From: Idiomarina abyssalis
GTDB taxonomy: Bacteria > Pseudomonadota > Gammaproteobacteria > Enterobacterales > Alteromonadaceae
Direction: 5' to 3'
DNA: 64,000 bases
NCBI RefSeq assembly: GCF_900116625.1
Contig: NZ_FPBE01000001.1
Span: 372,001-436,000 of the forward strand
Shown piece by piece: positions 36,937-46,156 of this stretch (position 1 is the first letter of the stretch; every line of letters begins with the position of its first letter). The position numbers and the translations under genes are program-made. The notes below the pieces were generated by a model. It worked only from the letters and a program-made list of their open reading frames with translations. It did not search any database and was not told where the DNA came from.

Positions 36937-37091
36937 TCTTTTTTATCGGGTTCCTGGTCGGAGTCGTCTTCGGTTTTAGACGATTTCGTACCAGGCCATT
37001 TAAACTTCGCTGTATATTTTAAGACCATAATATTGCTGATAACGACACCCAGTACTAACAGTATCAGTAACCACACCAAATATTCGTCCAT
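36933..37091 (-). CDS. DUF2897 small membrane protein
   Basis: A 52-residue ORF: an N-terminal hydrophobic helix ([17 protein letters not shown]), a short basic patch ([10 protein letters not shown]) and an acidic/lysine C-tail. This fits the DUF2897 family, found beside the M15 peptidase and dapE in related bacteria. It overlaps the peptidase 3' end by 28 bp and its TAA lies across the purC TAG. Function unknown; single-pass inner-membrane protein. Confidence 0.7.
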   Translation of the reverse strand: MDEYLVWLLILLVLGVVISNIMVLKYTAKFKWPGTKSSKTEDDSDQEPDKKD

Positions 37092-37771
37092 CCGTCATCC
37101 TCCGTTATTGTATCGACATACTGTTTTTTAATTTGCTCCAGATTTTCCAATATGATGTGCTTGCCTTCAATAGCAAGCGAATTGATGGTTTCGGTCAGTA
37201 ACTCCAGGTTCAGCTGCTGGTGGCATTCTTTCGCCACTGGGCGGTAACTTAAATGCCATGGTTCCTGGGCAACGCCTCCCTGATAACGGGCGTACGGAAA
37301 AAAGAAGCCGCTTTCGTGAGCATGTTGAGTTAGCCATTGCCAAAGTGTATGACAGGGGCCTTCCGCATCCGTATATTCTGCTGGTACTAAACGTAATTTA
37401 AGCTCATTGCTTTGAAATGGGCGAGGGTCATAGATATCGAAGTCACTTCCCCAGTGATGTCGGCTACTGCCAGGTAATGCAGACCAGTGCAAAATAGCGT
37501 GCATTTTTTCTGTATCGGTTAAGGTGGAAACATCCAGCGGCTCACCTTGTTTGGACAACAGTGGCAACTTGCCTCGCCATTTTCTGTTCCAGATAGAGAG
37601 CTGCCTGTCCAGTGAACGGAACCCGCTGGCAATAGCGAGCTCAATTCCATTAGTGGCCGCTGCTTTCTGCATAGCAAGATAAGCTTGTGCGGCATCCGGG
37701 TGAAGTTTATGCCCGTCTACCGCAGTTAGATGTGTTTCAGAGGCGCCCGTAAGCTCGTTGCTACTCAACAT
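37064..37771 (-). CDS. M15-family D-alanyl-D-alanine carboxypeptidase
   Basis: 235 residues of the VanY/M15B fold. Zinc ligands are visible as [15 protein letters not shown] (HxxxxxxD) and EPWHLSYRP (the last His). It carries no obvious signal peptide, so export would need another route, or it acts on cytoplasmic recycling peptides. It overlaps dapE by 7 bp and is probably transcribed with it; both handle diaminopimelate/peptidoglycan material. Confidence 0.87.
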   Translation of the reverse strand: MLSSNELTGASETHLTAVDGHKLHPDAAQAYLAMQKAAATNGIELAIASGFRSLDRQLSIWNRKWRGKLPLLSKQGEPLDVSTLTDTEKMHAILHWSALPGSSRHHWGSDFDIYDPRPFQSNELKLRLVPAEYTDAEGPCHTLWQWLTQHAHESGFFFPYARYQGGVAQEPWHLSYRPVAKECHQQLNLELLTETINSLAIEGKHIILENLEQIKKQYVDTITEDDGWTNIWCGY

Positions 37772-38895
37772 AGTAGCTTCTCCATACAGCGGTAATACAC
37801 TTCGCTGAGCTTGTCTAAATCACTGGCTTTAACGCATTCGTTCACTTTATGAATGGTGGCATTGACGGGGCCAAGTTCTATTACCTGAGCTCCGGTCGGC
37901 GCAATGAAACGTCCGTCGGAAGTACCACCAGCGGTGGAGAGGGTTGTCGAAAAGCCACACTCATGCTCAATGGCAGACTGAACGGCCTCTACAAGCGCGC
38001 CGGAATCGGTTAAAAACGGTGGTCCGTTAAGCTTCCATTGCAGTTTGTATTTTAATGAATGCTTATTGAGAATTGCCTCAACCCGCTGCTTAATTTTGTC
38101 CGCGGTCAGTTCAGTTGAGAAGCGAAAGTTGAACTGTGTCTCAATACGTCCTGGTATCACATTTCCTGCACCGGTTCCGGCCTGAATGTTTGACACCTGA
38201 AAGGTCGTTGGCGGAAAGCTGTCGTTGCCTGTGTCCCATTCCTCTTGAATCAAGTCACTGAGTGCGGGGGCAAGGTCGTGTACCGGGTTTTGTGCCAGAT
38301 GAGGGTAAGCAACGTGGCCTTGTATGCCTAATACCGTTAAGTCACCGGTTAAACTGCCCCTGCGACCATTTTTAACAATGTCTCCTAGAGTTTCGGTACT
38401 AGAGGGCTCACCAACAATGCACCAGTCAATTTTTTCGTTACGCTGTTCCAGCGTCTCGATAACCCGCTTGGTTCCGTTAATAAAAGGCCCTTCTTCGTCA
38501 CTGGTGATCAAAAAACCAATATCAGCATCAACCTCAGGGTAATCCTTTACGAAACGTTCGGTCGCGGTGAGCATAGCCGCTAAACTGCCTTTCATATCGG
38601 CTGCACCGCGCCCATAAAGATAGCCATTATGAATCGTTGGCTGGAATGGAGGAAACTGCCAGTCGTTGACATCACCAGGAGGAACCACATCGGTGTGCCC
38701 GGCGAAACAAAACAGTTTACGGCCCTGACCACGACGCGCCCATAAATTGGTTGTGTCCTCAAAGATCATGGATTCGAGCTCAAATCCCAACGCTGCGAGC
38801 CTTTCACCGATAAGCTGCTGGCAGCCTTCATCTTCTGGTGTAATCGAAGGGCGGGAAATGAGCTCATGAGCAAGTTTTAGTGTCTCTGAACTCAT
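37765..38895 (-). CDS. dapE: Succinyl-diaminopimelate desuccinylase
   Basis: 376 residues. M20 metallopeptidase: [12 protein letters not shown] (first zinc His and catalytic Asp), [28 protein letters not shown] (catalytic Glu) and GEPSST. The substrate motif [11 protein letters not shown] and the lid dimerisation domain in between complete it. It removes succinate to give LL-diaminopimelate. Overlaps the upstream YffB-like gene by 4 bp. Confidence 0.97.
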   Translation of the reverse strand: MSSETLKLAHELISRPSITPEDEGCQQLIGERLAALGFELESMIFEDTTNLWARRGQGRKLFCFAGHTDVVPPGDVNDWQFPPFQPTIHNGYLYGRGAADMKGSLAAMLTATERFVKDYPEVDADIGFLITSDEEGPFINGTKRVIETLEQRNEKIDWCIVGEPSSTETLGDIVKNGRRGSLTGDLTVLGIQGHVAYPHLAQNPVHDLAPALSDLIQEEWDTGNDSFPPTTFQVSNIQAGTGAGNVIPGRIETQFNFRFSTELTADKIKQRVEAILNKHSLKYKLQWKLNGPPFLTDSGALVEAVQSAIEHECGFSTTLSTAGGTSDGRFIAPTGAQVIELGPVNATIHKVNECVKASDLDKLSEVYYRCMEKLLC

Positions 38896-39236
38896 AAGTA
38901 GCGTTCGCTCCAGAGTTTTTCATTAAAACCACAATGAATAGCCTGGCCGTACTGAACCAGTGGACGTTTAAACAGAGTTGGTTGCTCGGCAATTAATTCA
39001 GCTACCTTAGTTGTATCTTCAAGAGCCTTTTGTTCATCAGAAAGATTACGCCAACTGGTACTGCGTTTGTTCAATAGCGACTCTGCAGGCAGTTGCTGTA
39101 ACCAAGCGTTTACCGTTTCTTTTTGTAATGGCTGCTGCCGAACGTCAATAAATTCGTAATCGACTTTGTTTTTATCTAACCATTTAAGTGATTTTTTAAC
39201 GGTGTCGCAGTTTTTTATGCCATAAACGCGCAACAT
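38892..39236 (-). CDS. yffB: ArsC/Spx-family protein, YffB type
   Basis: 114 residues with thioredoxin-like fold and N-terminal [17 protein letters not shown], a single Cys in the NCDT motif as in YffB. The conserved KRPLVQYG resembles ArsC RP. In E. coli yffB lies directly upstream of dapE, as here. Probably a glutathione-dependent thiol reductase; its physiological target is unknown. Start MLRVYGIKN is well supported. Confidence 0.9.
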   Translation of the reverse strand: MLRVYGIKNCDTVKKSLKWLDKNKVDYEFIDVRQQPLQKETVNAWLQQLPAESLLNKRSTSWRNLSDEQKALEDTTKVAELIAEQPTLFKRPLVQYGQAIHCGFNEKLWSERYL

Positions 39237-39256
39237 AGGTACAGCTCCTGTCGGTG

Positions 39257-39805
39257 TTAATAAGTAATAAGTGGACTGTCTTTTGCGGTAACGAGTCCGG
39301 ATTGCAGCCAGTCAAAGGGTTCAGTTATCTGTTCAGGACCGAGCGAACAAATGAGAACCGCAAGCCGTTGTTGCACAGGCTTTAAACTGCGCAGCAACGA
39401 CTGGTTAATTTTAACCAGAGGATCGCCGCATTTAACCTGGCTTTGTTCACGGCAAAGTACGGTCAAAGCTGGGTGGGTTCCGAAGGCATCGCCTGAACCT
39501 GTGATTAACTGTAGAGAGTAGGTGTCATTCAGACGTAAAGACAAGTAATCGCCACTACTGCTTATCTGGGTTAGTTCGCCATCAGCCGGCGCATACAAGG
39601 TACTGCCGGTCATTTCTATGACAACGCCTTTACCGAGTAAACCATGCTGGCATACTGGTGGAGAAGGTTGCGCTGTGATAATGCGTCCGGTTATCGGCGC
39701 ATAGAGAATGGGAAGCTTACTTGTTGTCACTGCTGACACCATGCTACTGACTAATTCAGGTAGTATAGTGGCAAAGCTAAAGGCTGGCTGCAACTGTATC
39801 CACAT
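39257..39805 (-). CDS. EIIA(Glc)-like protein without active-site histidines
   Basis: About 182 residues from the ATG at 39805; a shorter start at 39742 and a TTG start at 39895 are also possible and none has a clear SD. The body follows Crr: LPILYAPITGRI, GKGVVIEMTGSTLYAPADGELTQI, and VKCGDPLVKINQSLL. But the residue equivalent to His75 is Asp86 and the phospho-acceptor His90 is Ile101, so it cannot be phosphorylated as in sugar transport. It may be a regulatory or sensory relic. No other PTS genes are near. Confidence 0.7.
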   Translation of the reverse strand: MWIQLQPAFSFATILPELVSSMVSAVTTSKLPILYAPITGRIITAQPSPPVCQHGLLGKGVVIEMTGSTLYAPADGELTQISSSGDYLSLRLNDTYSLQLITGSGDAFGTHPALTVLCREQSQVKCGDPLVKINQSLLRSLKPVQQRLAVLICSLGPEQITEPFDWLQSGLVTAKDSPLITY

Positions 39806-39817
39806 TAACTGTGGATA
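39797..39817. promoter_or_regulatory. Palindrome TATCCACA-N5-TGTGGATA
   Basis: An 8-bp perfect inverted repeat (39797-39804 and 39810-39817). Each half is one mismatch from a DnaA box. It lies between the EIIA-like gene and yfbV, overlapping one candidate start codon of the former. It could be an operator or a DnaA pair. Confidence 0.4.
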
Positions 39818-39944
39818 TCTTTGTGCACTACGCGGTTGTAAGGCTGTAACTACATGAAAAATAAAGACAATATCGAAAGTGCGAATATCGTACAATAGAC
39901 AGATAATCGTTTATAATTACATCAGGTTTGGCAAAGAGGTCATC

Positions 39945-40379
39945 ATGAGTCGTTCATTTTTTGCTGTTTTAAGAGATGGAAAGGTGTATGCCGATAAATG
40001 GCCTCATCATTCAGTTGTTGCCGCTATGGCTGAATCGAGAATTATACCGGTAACACGCAAGGCCATTAGCTGGACTCCGGCCATTGCTGTTTTAAATGCA
40101 GCATTAACCTGGCAATTTATGCCAGAAGAACAACTGGCTCCGGGATTTATGCTGTCTTTAATTATGCTAAGCCTGCCGTTGCAGGGATTATACTGGCTGG
40201 GGTGGCGTTCGAGACAACTACTAAAGCCTTCGTTGCGTCATTGGTATAAAGAATTAAGAGACAAGCTAAGAAAACAAGGCGTTGAGTGCCATCCACAAGG
40301 TAAAAAAGGGCCGGAGTATATGGATCTCGCAATTATTTTGCGCAAAGCGCTGGAAACATTACCGCCGGAAGAACATTAA
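39945..40379 (+). CDS. yfbV: UPF0208 membrane protein YfbV
   Basis: 144 residues from the ATG at 39945 with SD AAAGAGG. Two transmembrane segments (around 45-90) between a DGKVYADKWPHHS start and a cytoplasmic basic C-tail with KPSLRHWYKELRDKL. E. coli YfbV, encoded near ackA-pta, is the same family and has been linked to chromosome-domain constraint by MatP studies; function is unsettled. Upstream in-frame sequence is non-coding. Confidence 0.85.
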   Translation: MSRSFFAVLRDGKVYADKWPHHSVVAAMAESRIIPVTRKAISWTPAIAVLNAALTWQFMPEEQLAPGFMLSLIMLSLPLQGLYWLGWRSRQLLKPSLRHWYKELRDKLRKQGVECHPQGKKGPEYMDLAIILRKALETLPPEEH

Positions 40380-40403
40380 TATCAACCGGCGGCAATGTGT
40401 TAA

Positions 40404-41213
40404 TCAGACTGTAAAGGTTGACCAGACAGGCGCGTGATCGGAAGGCTTCTCGATACCCCTGAGTTCGTAGTCTATGCCGCTGTCCTCGCACTTTGTTGCC
40501 AATGTTTGTGTGGCGAGAATAAGATCAATCCGCAGTCCGCGGTTATCGTCAAAGCCACGAGAGCGATAATCAAACCAGCTAAACTGGTTATCCACATCTG
40601 GGTTTAGTTTGCGGTAGGTGTCTGTAAAGCCCCAGTCCATGAGCTTTTGCATCCACTCACGCTCTTCTGGTAGGAAGCTGCACTTGCCGGTTTTCAACCA
40701 ACGCTTTTTGTTGTTCTCACCAATGCCGATGTCCAGATCGATGCGGGATATATTCACGTCACCCATAACTATAACGGGCTGCTCAGGAGAGAGGTCGTTA
40801 TCCAGATAGCTCATTAAGTCCTGATAGAATTTCTCTTTTGCCGGAAATTTGGTTGGGTGATCGCGACTTTCTCCCTGAGGAAAATAACCGTTTAAAATGC
40901 GCACATAACTACCGTCGTTAAGTTGATAGTCACCCATAATCATTCGGCGCTGGGCGTCTTCGTCGTCAGAAGGAAAGCCAAACTGAGGGTTTTCCAGAGG
41001 CTTTTTACTGAGCATTGCTACTCCGTAGTGGCCTTTCTGCCCATGGAAAATGACGTGATAACCCATTGCCTCTACGTCTTTTAACGGAAACTGGTCATCG
41101 TGGACTTTAGTTTCCTGAAGGCCGATGACATCAGGTTGATGTTTATCGATTAACGCTTGCAGCTGGTGCAGACGTGCGCGTATACCATTGATATTAAATG
41201 AGATGATTTTCAT
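40404..41213 (-). CDS. xthA: Exonuclease III
   Basis: 269 residues. Class II AP endonuclease motifs: [17 protein letters not shown] (catalytic Glu), [20 protein letters not shown] (Asp-x-Asn), [21 protein letters not shown] and PSDHAPV (catalytic His). It removes abasic lesions and 3' blocks. A chance DnaA-box 9-mer lies inside it (40588-40596). Convergent with yfbV, 24 bp apart. Confidence 0.96.
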   Translation of the reverse strand: MKIISFNINGIRARLHQLQALIDKHQPDVIGLQETKVHDDQFPLKDVEAMGYHVIFHGQKGHYGVAMLSKKPLENPQFGFPSDDEDAQRRMIMGDYQLNDGSYVRILNGYFPQGESRDHPTKFPAKEKFYQDLMSYLDNDLSPEQPVIVMGDVNISRIDLDIGIGENNKKRWLKTGKCSFLPEEREWMQKLMDWGFTDTYRKLNPDVDNQFSWFDYRSRGFDDNRGLRIDLILATQTLATKCEDSGIDYELRGIEKPSDHAPVWSTFTV

Positions 41214-41334
41214 TGAACGTCCTATAAATAAGCCTCTTTATTGTCGTAGGATAACACAGCAAAAGGCAAACTTGGGATGCGAACGCTCGAGAAAATTCGT
41301 ATACTCGGGCGACGATTTTGAGAGGGGTATTAGC

Positions 41335-41658
41335 ATGCAGAATGTGCTAAATAATCTGGGCTTAATGATTCGCCCGCATTTTTACGAGTTAGCCATGATG
41401 ATTATTGCCACATTGCTGGTCATCTATGGTGCCGAAGTTAACCGTATGGTGAAAAGGCAAGTGGGCCACTGGCACTTTGTGTTCCGTACAATGGCCTTTA
41501 TTCTTGTTTGTGCTTTTGGGTATGGTTGGTTAACCGTTTGGTTCACACCGGTTTTAGCCGGATGGTTAAGTCTTATTCCGCTTCATTTGCTGGCGGTTAG
41601 CACTATTGGAATATTATTCTTGCTGGGGTTCCTCGCAGAAAGAAAACGACAACTATAA
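41335..41658 (+). CDS. DUF3392 membrane protein
   Basis: 107 residues from the ATG at 41335 with SD AGAGGGG; upstream in-frame codons overlap the xthA promoter region. Three transmembrane segments and the stretch VNRMVKRQVGHWHFVFRTMAF fit DUF3392. Function unknown. Fifteen bases before the patatin gene, same strand. Confidence 0.8.
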   Translation: MQNVLNNLGLMIRPHFYELAMMIIATLLVIYGAEVNRMVKRQVGHWHFVFRTMAFILVCAFGYGWLTVWFTPVLAGWLSLIPLHLLAVSTIGILFLLGFLAERKRQL

Positions 41659-41673
41659 GCCTGGGAAGGTGGT

Positions 41674-42741
41674 ATGACAGATTGGATTGACATAAAGGCT
41701 GGAGCCTCGGCTTATCAGCATATACAGGAGCAGGGGCTTACCGCCGACGATGTCGGTTTGTTATTAGGCGCCTCCGGCGGACCTAAGTGGTTTGTGCTCC
41801 AGGGGCTGGACCGGTGGATGTTTGGCGAATTTTTTAAAGACAAAAAAGAGCCTCTTAATACCTTAGGGACTTCTGCCGGTGCATGGCGTTTCGCGGCGCT
41901 TGGGCAGCAGGACCCAGTAGCAGCCAGTGACTTATTCTGTCGTTTATACAGAACCCAGACTTACAGCGCGAAACCTGACAGGGATGAGATAACCAGCGAA
42001 GCTAAAGCTTTATTGGCCAAGTATGTTCCCGAGCAGGCAGTAACTGAAATTTTAGGTCAGTCGGCCGTACGGCATCATTTCATTGTTGCTCGATGCCGGG
42101 GGTGGACAGCCGCTGAAACAAAGAAACAAATGCTGGGTTTGTTAAGCTCTGCTTTTGCTAATGGCTTAAATCGTCGGTGGTTAGGGCGGTTTTACGAGCG
42201 AGTTATTTTTCATCACCCGCAGTCGGATCTTAGCTTTTCGCGAGGTTGGCGCGACTTGCCGACACACCACGTTGAGCTGACCCATGAAAATTTTCAGTCG
42301 GCTCTGTTAGCGACAGGTTCAATTCCTCTGGTGTTGGACGGTGTTACCGACATTCCGGGAGCGCCAACAGGAACATACCGTGACGGCGGGATCACTGACT
42401 ACCATTTCGATTTAGACTTGTCAGAAGTTAATGGTCTGGTGCTTTATCCTCACTTCCACCGCGAAGCAATTCCGGGTTGGTTCGATAAACGTCTGAGTTG
42501 GCGGCGGACTACCGGGAAAAAATGGCCTAACGTAGTATTTGTTACACCATCAGAAGACTTCATTCAGTCTTTACCTTACGGCAAAATTCCAGACAGAACA
42601 GATTTTGCGAGTCTGGATGCAGCGACTCGTATCGATTACTGGGAAAAAGCGGTTGATGCGGGCAAACGCATGGCGGATCAGCTTCAGGACTGGGTAGCCA
42701 GTGGCAAGCTTCGTGAAAAAACTAAGCTGTGGCATCCTTAA
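41674..42741 (+). CDS. Patatin-like phospholipase
   Basis: 355 residues. Oxyanion loop GASGG (32-36), nucleophile GTSAG (65-69, Ser67) and catalytic Asp in YRDGGITDYHF. No signal peptide or Arg-rich secretion signal is visible, so it is likely cytoplasmic or peripheral. It should hydrolyse acyl chains of lipids. CapV-type patatins in cyclic-nucleotide defence have the same fold, but no cyclase is adjacent, so a housekeeping lipase is the simpler reading. Confidence 0.85.
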   Translation: MTDWIDIKAGASAYQHIQEQGLTADDVGLLLGASGGPKWFVLQGLDRWMFGEFFKDKKEPLNTLGTSAGAWRFAALGQQDPVAASDLFCRLYRTQTYSAKPDRDEITSEAKALLAKYVPEQAVTEILGQSAVRHHFIVARCRGWTAAETKKQMLGLLSSAFANGLNRRWLGRFYERVIFHHPQSDLSFSRGWRDLPTHHVELTHENFQSALLATGSIPLVLDGVTDIPGAPTGTYRDGGITDYHFDLDLSEVNGLVLYPHFHREAIPGWFDKRLSWRRTTGKKWPNVVFVTPSEDFIQSLPYGKIPDRTDFASLDAATRIDYWEKAVDAGKRMADQLQDWVASGKLREKTKLWHP

Positions 42742-42742
42742 G

Positions 42743-43213
42743 CTACAGACCATGGACGTCGAAGCTGGCCTCACAAATTTGCTCAAAGCGCTCGGCAGCC
42801 AATTGACGGGCGCTGTTTAATTCTCTAGCGGTCAGTTTATGGAGCAAATCATTAATAATTTGCTCCGCCTCAACCTCTCCGGCTCTATCCGCCAGTGTTA
42901 GCCAGCAGCAGGCGTGAAAGACACTTTCAGGTAAGTCTTTACCTTGCAAAAACATTTGTCCTAAATATAACATCGCTTTGCTGTGACCAAAAAGTGCTGC
43001 TCTACGGAAATGCTTCGCAGCTTCAAAACCGTTTCCGGCCTTCAATAAATCAGCCGCTCTTACGTAGTGATGTTTAGCAAAACGCTGCCAGTATTCGGGG
43101 CCGCGGATGGTGGGCTGTTGTCTGGCAGGTAAACGAGTCTTAGCCAACTCTATGAGTTGATCAACCTGCTTTAGTAGCGCTGTTTGCCATTCATTGACGT
43201 TTGCCTGGGTCAT
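42743..43213 (-). CDS. Sel1-like repeat protein
   Basis: 156 residues, all helical. Segment ADLLKAGNGFEAAKHFRRAALFGHSKAMLYLGQMFLQGKDLPE shows one Sel1/TPR-like repeat pair (A..YLG..F..G). Such repeats bind proteins. No signal peptide. Convergent with patatin with a 1-bp gap; divergent from the histidine kinase gene. Confidence 0.7.
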   Translation of the reverse strand: MTQANVNEWQTALLKQVDQLIELAKTRLPARQQPTIRGPEYWQRFAKHHYVRAADLLKAGNGFEAAKHFRRAALFGHSKAMLYLGQMFLQGKDLPESVFHACCWLTLADRAGEVEAEQIINDLLHKLTARELNSARQLAAERFEQICEASFDVHGL

Positions 43214-43314
43214 CCGAGTATCGTTGTTTTTATGTTATTGTTTTTGCCAGTGTACACCAAGTTGCTAGTGCGGCAAACTGGTCGAAGTAAAGCCTCTAAA
43301 GAGAGTCTAAGTTG

Positions 43315-45246
43315 ATGACAACACCTGTAACTAATGAAAATTTAGCGGCCCTGCTGAATGTGGGCAGCCGCTTAAGCCTATTTGTATGGGAGGACTCTCC
43401 TGGCTGGCCGGTTCTTTTTGTGTCTGACAACATTGAAAGTCTGCTTGGCTATAAGAAGGAAAGATTAGAAAAACGAGAAATAGAATATCGTGATCTGATT
43501 CATCAGGATGACCTTCCACGCGTTATGGATGAGGTGGAAGTTCTTTTAGGGAAAGAATCCGGTGGCTCAATAACGCATCAGGATTATCGGGTAAAGCATG
43601 TTAACGGGCAAGATGTCTGGGTGTCCGATACCACAGTGGTAATGCAGCATGAAGATGGCACTAACCATCTGTATGGTTATTTAATCGATATTACTGAGCG
43701 TAAACAGTTGCAAATAGCCTTGGAAATGGAACGTAACCGGTTACAACTCATTTTAGACGCAACGCGGCTGGGCACCTGGGAATGGAATCCGCAAACGGGA
43801 GTCACAATTTTTAATAAGCGCTGGGCCAATATGTTTGGTTGGGAGGTGAACGAACTGGAGGCAAATGTAGAAAGCTGGTCAAGTCGTTTGCATCCGGAAG
43901 ATTACGACGGCGTTTGGCGAGCCATTAAAGACCACCTGGACGGTATTACCCCCTTTTACGAGAGTACGCATCGGATAAGACATAGAGAAGGGCATTGGGT
44001 TTATGTTCTGGATCGGGGAAAGATTATAGAGCGCGATAGTGAAGGCCGGGCGATTCGTTACACGGGTACCGTTACCGACGTGACTGAACAGAAAAAAGCG
44101 GAACTCGATGCCCGCAGGGCGGCACATGCGAAAAATGTATTCCTGGCCAATATGTCTCATGAAATTAGAACTCCACTGCATGGCATACTGGGTATAGCTT
44201 CAGTGTTAGAATCGACGAACCTCAACTCTCACCAACAGCAGTTGCTTGCCACTATTAAGAACAGCGGTGACTACTTGTTGACCACACTGAACGACGTACT
44301 TGATTTAACCCGGGCAGAAGAGGGGCAGCTGAAGGTGACTTTAGGAGTGCACTCTCCAGTCAGGGTATTACACCATGTTATTCGTTTGTTTGAGCAACCG
44401 ATAAAGGACAAAGAGTTAGACTTTATTGTGGATATTAGCGAAGACATTCCGGAAAGCGTGTTGATGGATCAGGCTCGGGTGGCGCAGGTTGTCAGTAACC
44501 TGGTCAGTAACGCATTAAAGTTCACTACAAATGGCTCCATTTCTGTCAGCGCAAGCTGGCAAGGCTACGAAAACAAGAAAAACGAAGGGGAACTGGTTGT
44601 AAAAGTCCAGGATACAGGGAAGGGGATCCATGATACCCAGCGGATATGGCAACTGTTTGAGCAAGAGCAGGATGGCTTTAACCGGCCGGAAGGTGGAAGT
44701 GGACTTGGACTGGCTATTGTTCGCAATATTGTACAATTATTGAGCGGTACCATTCAGGTTGATAGCAAACCTGATCACGGTTCTTGTTTCACCCTTTGTC
44801 TGCCCATGACGGTTCAGATCGCAGGAGCGAATGAACCAAAGACTGAGAAGATGCCACCTTTACCCAAAGTGCAAGTTTTGGTTGTCGATGATAATAAAAT
44901 AAATCAGCTGATAATAAAGGAGATGCTGTTGTCTCTGAATCAGAATGTTGAGCTGGTGAGCGACGCACAAAATGCGCTGAAGATGATGCAGGCAAGAAAC
45001 TACGATGTATTGTTTATGGACCTTCATATGCCGCATATGGACGGTATGGAAGCAACTCGGGTGCTGCGCGAAATGGACATCCATCAGCCCTATGTTATTG
45101 CTTTAACTGCCGATGCTTACCCTGAGACCCGGACTCAGGCGTTGCGTGCCGGAATGAATGATTATGTCACCAAACCATTTGTTAAGGCAGATATTGCAAA
45201 GGTTCTTCAAAGATTTACTGAGCTGCAGAGCAGAAAAGCTCGCTGA
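43315..45246 (+). CDS. Hybrid histidine kinase / response regulator with two PAS domains
   Basis: About 643 residues from the ATG at 43315 (a TTG precedes it). Two PAS domains with PAC motifs (about 15-130 and 135-265, ending GYLIDITERK and YTGTVTDVTEQKK), then HisKA with phospho-His282 in MSHEIRTPLHGI, HATPase with N-box SNLVSNALKF and G-box GGSGLGLAIV, and a receiver domain with phospho-Asp569 in LFMDLHMPHMDGMEA. No transmembrane helices, so a cytoplasmic sensor. No separate output regulator beside it; it probably signals via an HPt protein elsewhere. Confidence 0.93.
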   Translation: MTTPVTNENLAALLNVGSRLSLFVWEDSPGWPVLFVSDNIESLLGYKKERLEKREIEYRDLIHQDDLPRVMDEVEVLLGKESGGSITHQDYRVKHVNGQDVWVSDTTVVMQHEDGTNHLYGYLIDITERKQLQIALEMERNRLQLILDATRLGTWEWNPQTGVTIFNKRWANMFGWEVNELEANVESWSSRLHPEDYDGVWRAIKDHLDGITPFYESTHRIRHREGHWVYVLDRGKIIERDSEGRAIRYTGTVTDVTEQKKAELDARRAAHAKNVFLANMSHEIRTPLHGILGIASVLESTNLNSHQQQLLATIKNSGDYLLTTLNDVLDLTRAEEGQLKVTLGVHSPVRVLHHVIRLFEQPIKDKELDFIVDISEDIPESVLMDQARVAQVVSNLVSNALKFTTNGSISVSASWQGYENKKNEGELVVKVQDTGKGIHDTQRIWQLFEQEQDGFNRPEGGSGLGLAIVRNIVQLLSGTIQVDSKPDHGSCFTLCLPMTVQIAGANEPKTEKMPPLPKVQVLVVDDNKINQLIIKEMLLSLNQNVELVSDAQNALKMMQARNYDVLFMDLHMPHMDGMEATRVLREMDIHQPYVIALTADAYPETRTQALRAGMNDYVTKPFVKADIAKVLQRFTELQSRKAR

Positions 45247-45311
45247 TTGGCACAACCCTTGATGCCTGTTGTACCATAGGCGCAGTTTTCACTGAATTAA
45301 GGGATCCAAGA

Positions 45312-46148
45312 ATGGAGTTTAGTAGCAGTTCTCAGTATGTCGTTTCGCAGGAACTGGCAACAGCCGTCAATGCCGCGGTGACGTTAGAAAAGCCGTTATT
45401 ATTAAAAGGTGAGCCTGGCACCGGGAAGACGCGCCTGGCTGAAGAGTTAGCGAGAGCATTAGATACCGAGCTGCTGCAATGGTCTATTAAATCAACCACA
45501 AAAGCACAGCAAGGCTTGTATGAATACGACGCTGTATCGCGGTTACGTGATAGCCAGCTGGGTAGTGATAAAGTCCACGATATCAGTAATTATATTCGTC
45601 CTGGTAAGCTTTGGCAGGCATTTACAGCAGAAAAGCGTCCAGTTCTGCTTATTGATGAAATTGATAAAGCCGATGTTGAGTTTCCTAATGACTTACTGCA
45701 CGAACTGGATCAAATGGCCTTTCATGTTTACGAAACAGGTGAACAGATAAAAGCGCAGCAACGTCCTATTGTGCTTATAACATCGAATAATGAAAAAGCC
45801 CTGCCGGATGCGTTTTTACGTCGGTGCTTTTTTCATTACATTCAGTTTCCTGACAGTGACACGTTAAAAGCCATTGTTGATGTCCACTTTCCGAACTTGC
45901 ATAAGAACTTACTTGATACTGCTTTGGCACTTTTCTTTGAGTTAAGAGACGTTCCCGGATTGAAAAAGAAGCCTTCAACCTCGGAACTGCTGGATTGGCT
46001 GAGACTTTTACTTGTTGAAGATATTGACGCGAATTCGCTACGAAAAAGCCGCGAACAAGGCGGTTTACTGCCTCTGTCAGGCGCTTTACTTAAGCATGAA
46101 CAGGATGTCGAGCGCTTAGCAGAATACGCTCGCATCCAACGGCGCTAA
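45312..46148 (+). CDS. MoxR-type AAA+ ATPase
   Basis: 278 residues. Walker A GEPGTGKT (about 33-40), Walker B LLIDEIDKAD and sensor I LITSNNEKALPDAFLRRCFFHYIQFP. It belongs to the MoxR group, chaperones that act on protein partners holding VWA domains, which is the next gene 8 bp downstream. C-terminal lid extends past residue 180. The pair forms an apparent operon with a phospholipase D. Confidence 0.92.
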   Translation: MEFSSSSQYVVSQELATAVNAAVTLEKPLLLKGEPGTGKTRLAEELARALDTELLQWSIKSTTKAQQGLYEYDAVSRLRDSQLGSDKVHDISNYIRPGKLWQAFTAEKRPVLLIDEIDKADVEFPNDLLHELDQMAFHVYETGEQIKAQQRPIVLITSNNEKALPDAFLRRCFFHYIQFPDSDTLKAIVDVHFPNLHKNLLDTALALFFELRDVPGLKKKPSTSELLDWLRLLLVEDIDANSLRKSREQGGLLPLSGALLKHEQDVERLAEYARIQRR

Positions 46149-46156
46149 ACCGCATT

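Noticed and set aside
40362-40392. GC-rich inverted repeat between convergent yfbV and xthA
   Set aside because: The 7-bp stem has a 17-nt loop and no T-run, too weak to call a terminator.
40588-40596. Perfect DnaA box TTATCCACA
   Set aside because: It lies within the xthA coding sequence and is expected by chance at about this frequency.
41674-42741. CapV-type patatin defence effector
   Set aside because: No CD-NTase or other CBASS gene is adjacent; neighbours are DUF3392 and Sel1-like genes, so a general lipase is simpler.
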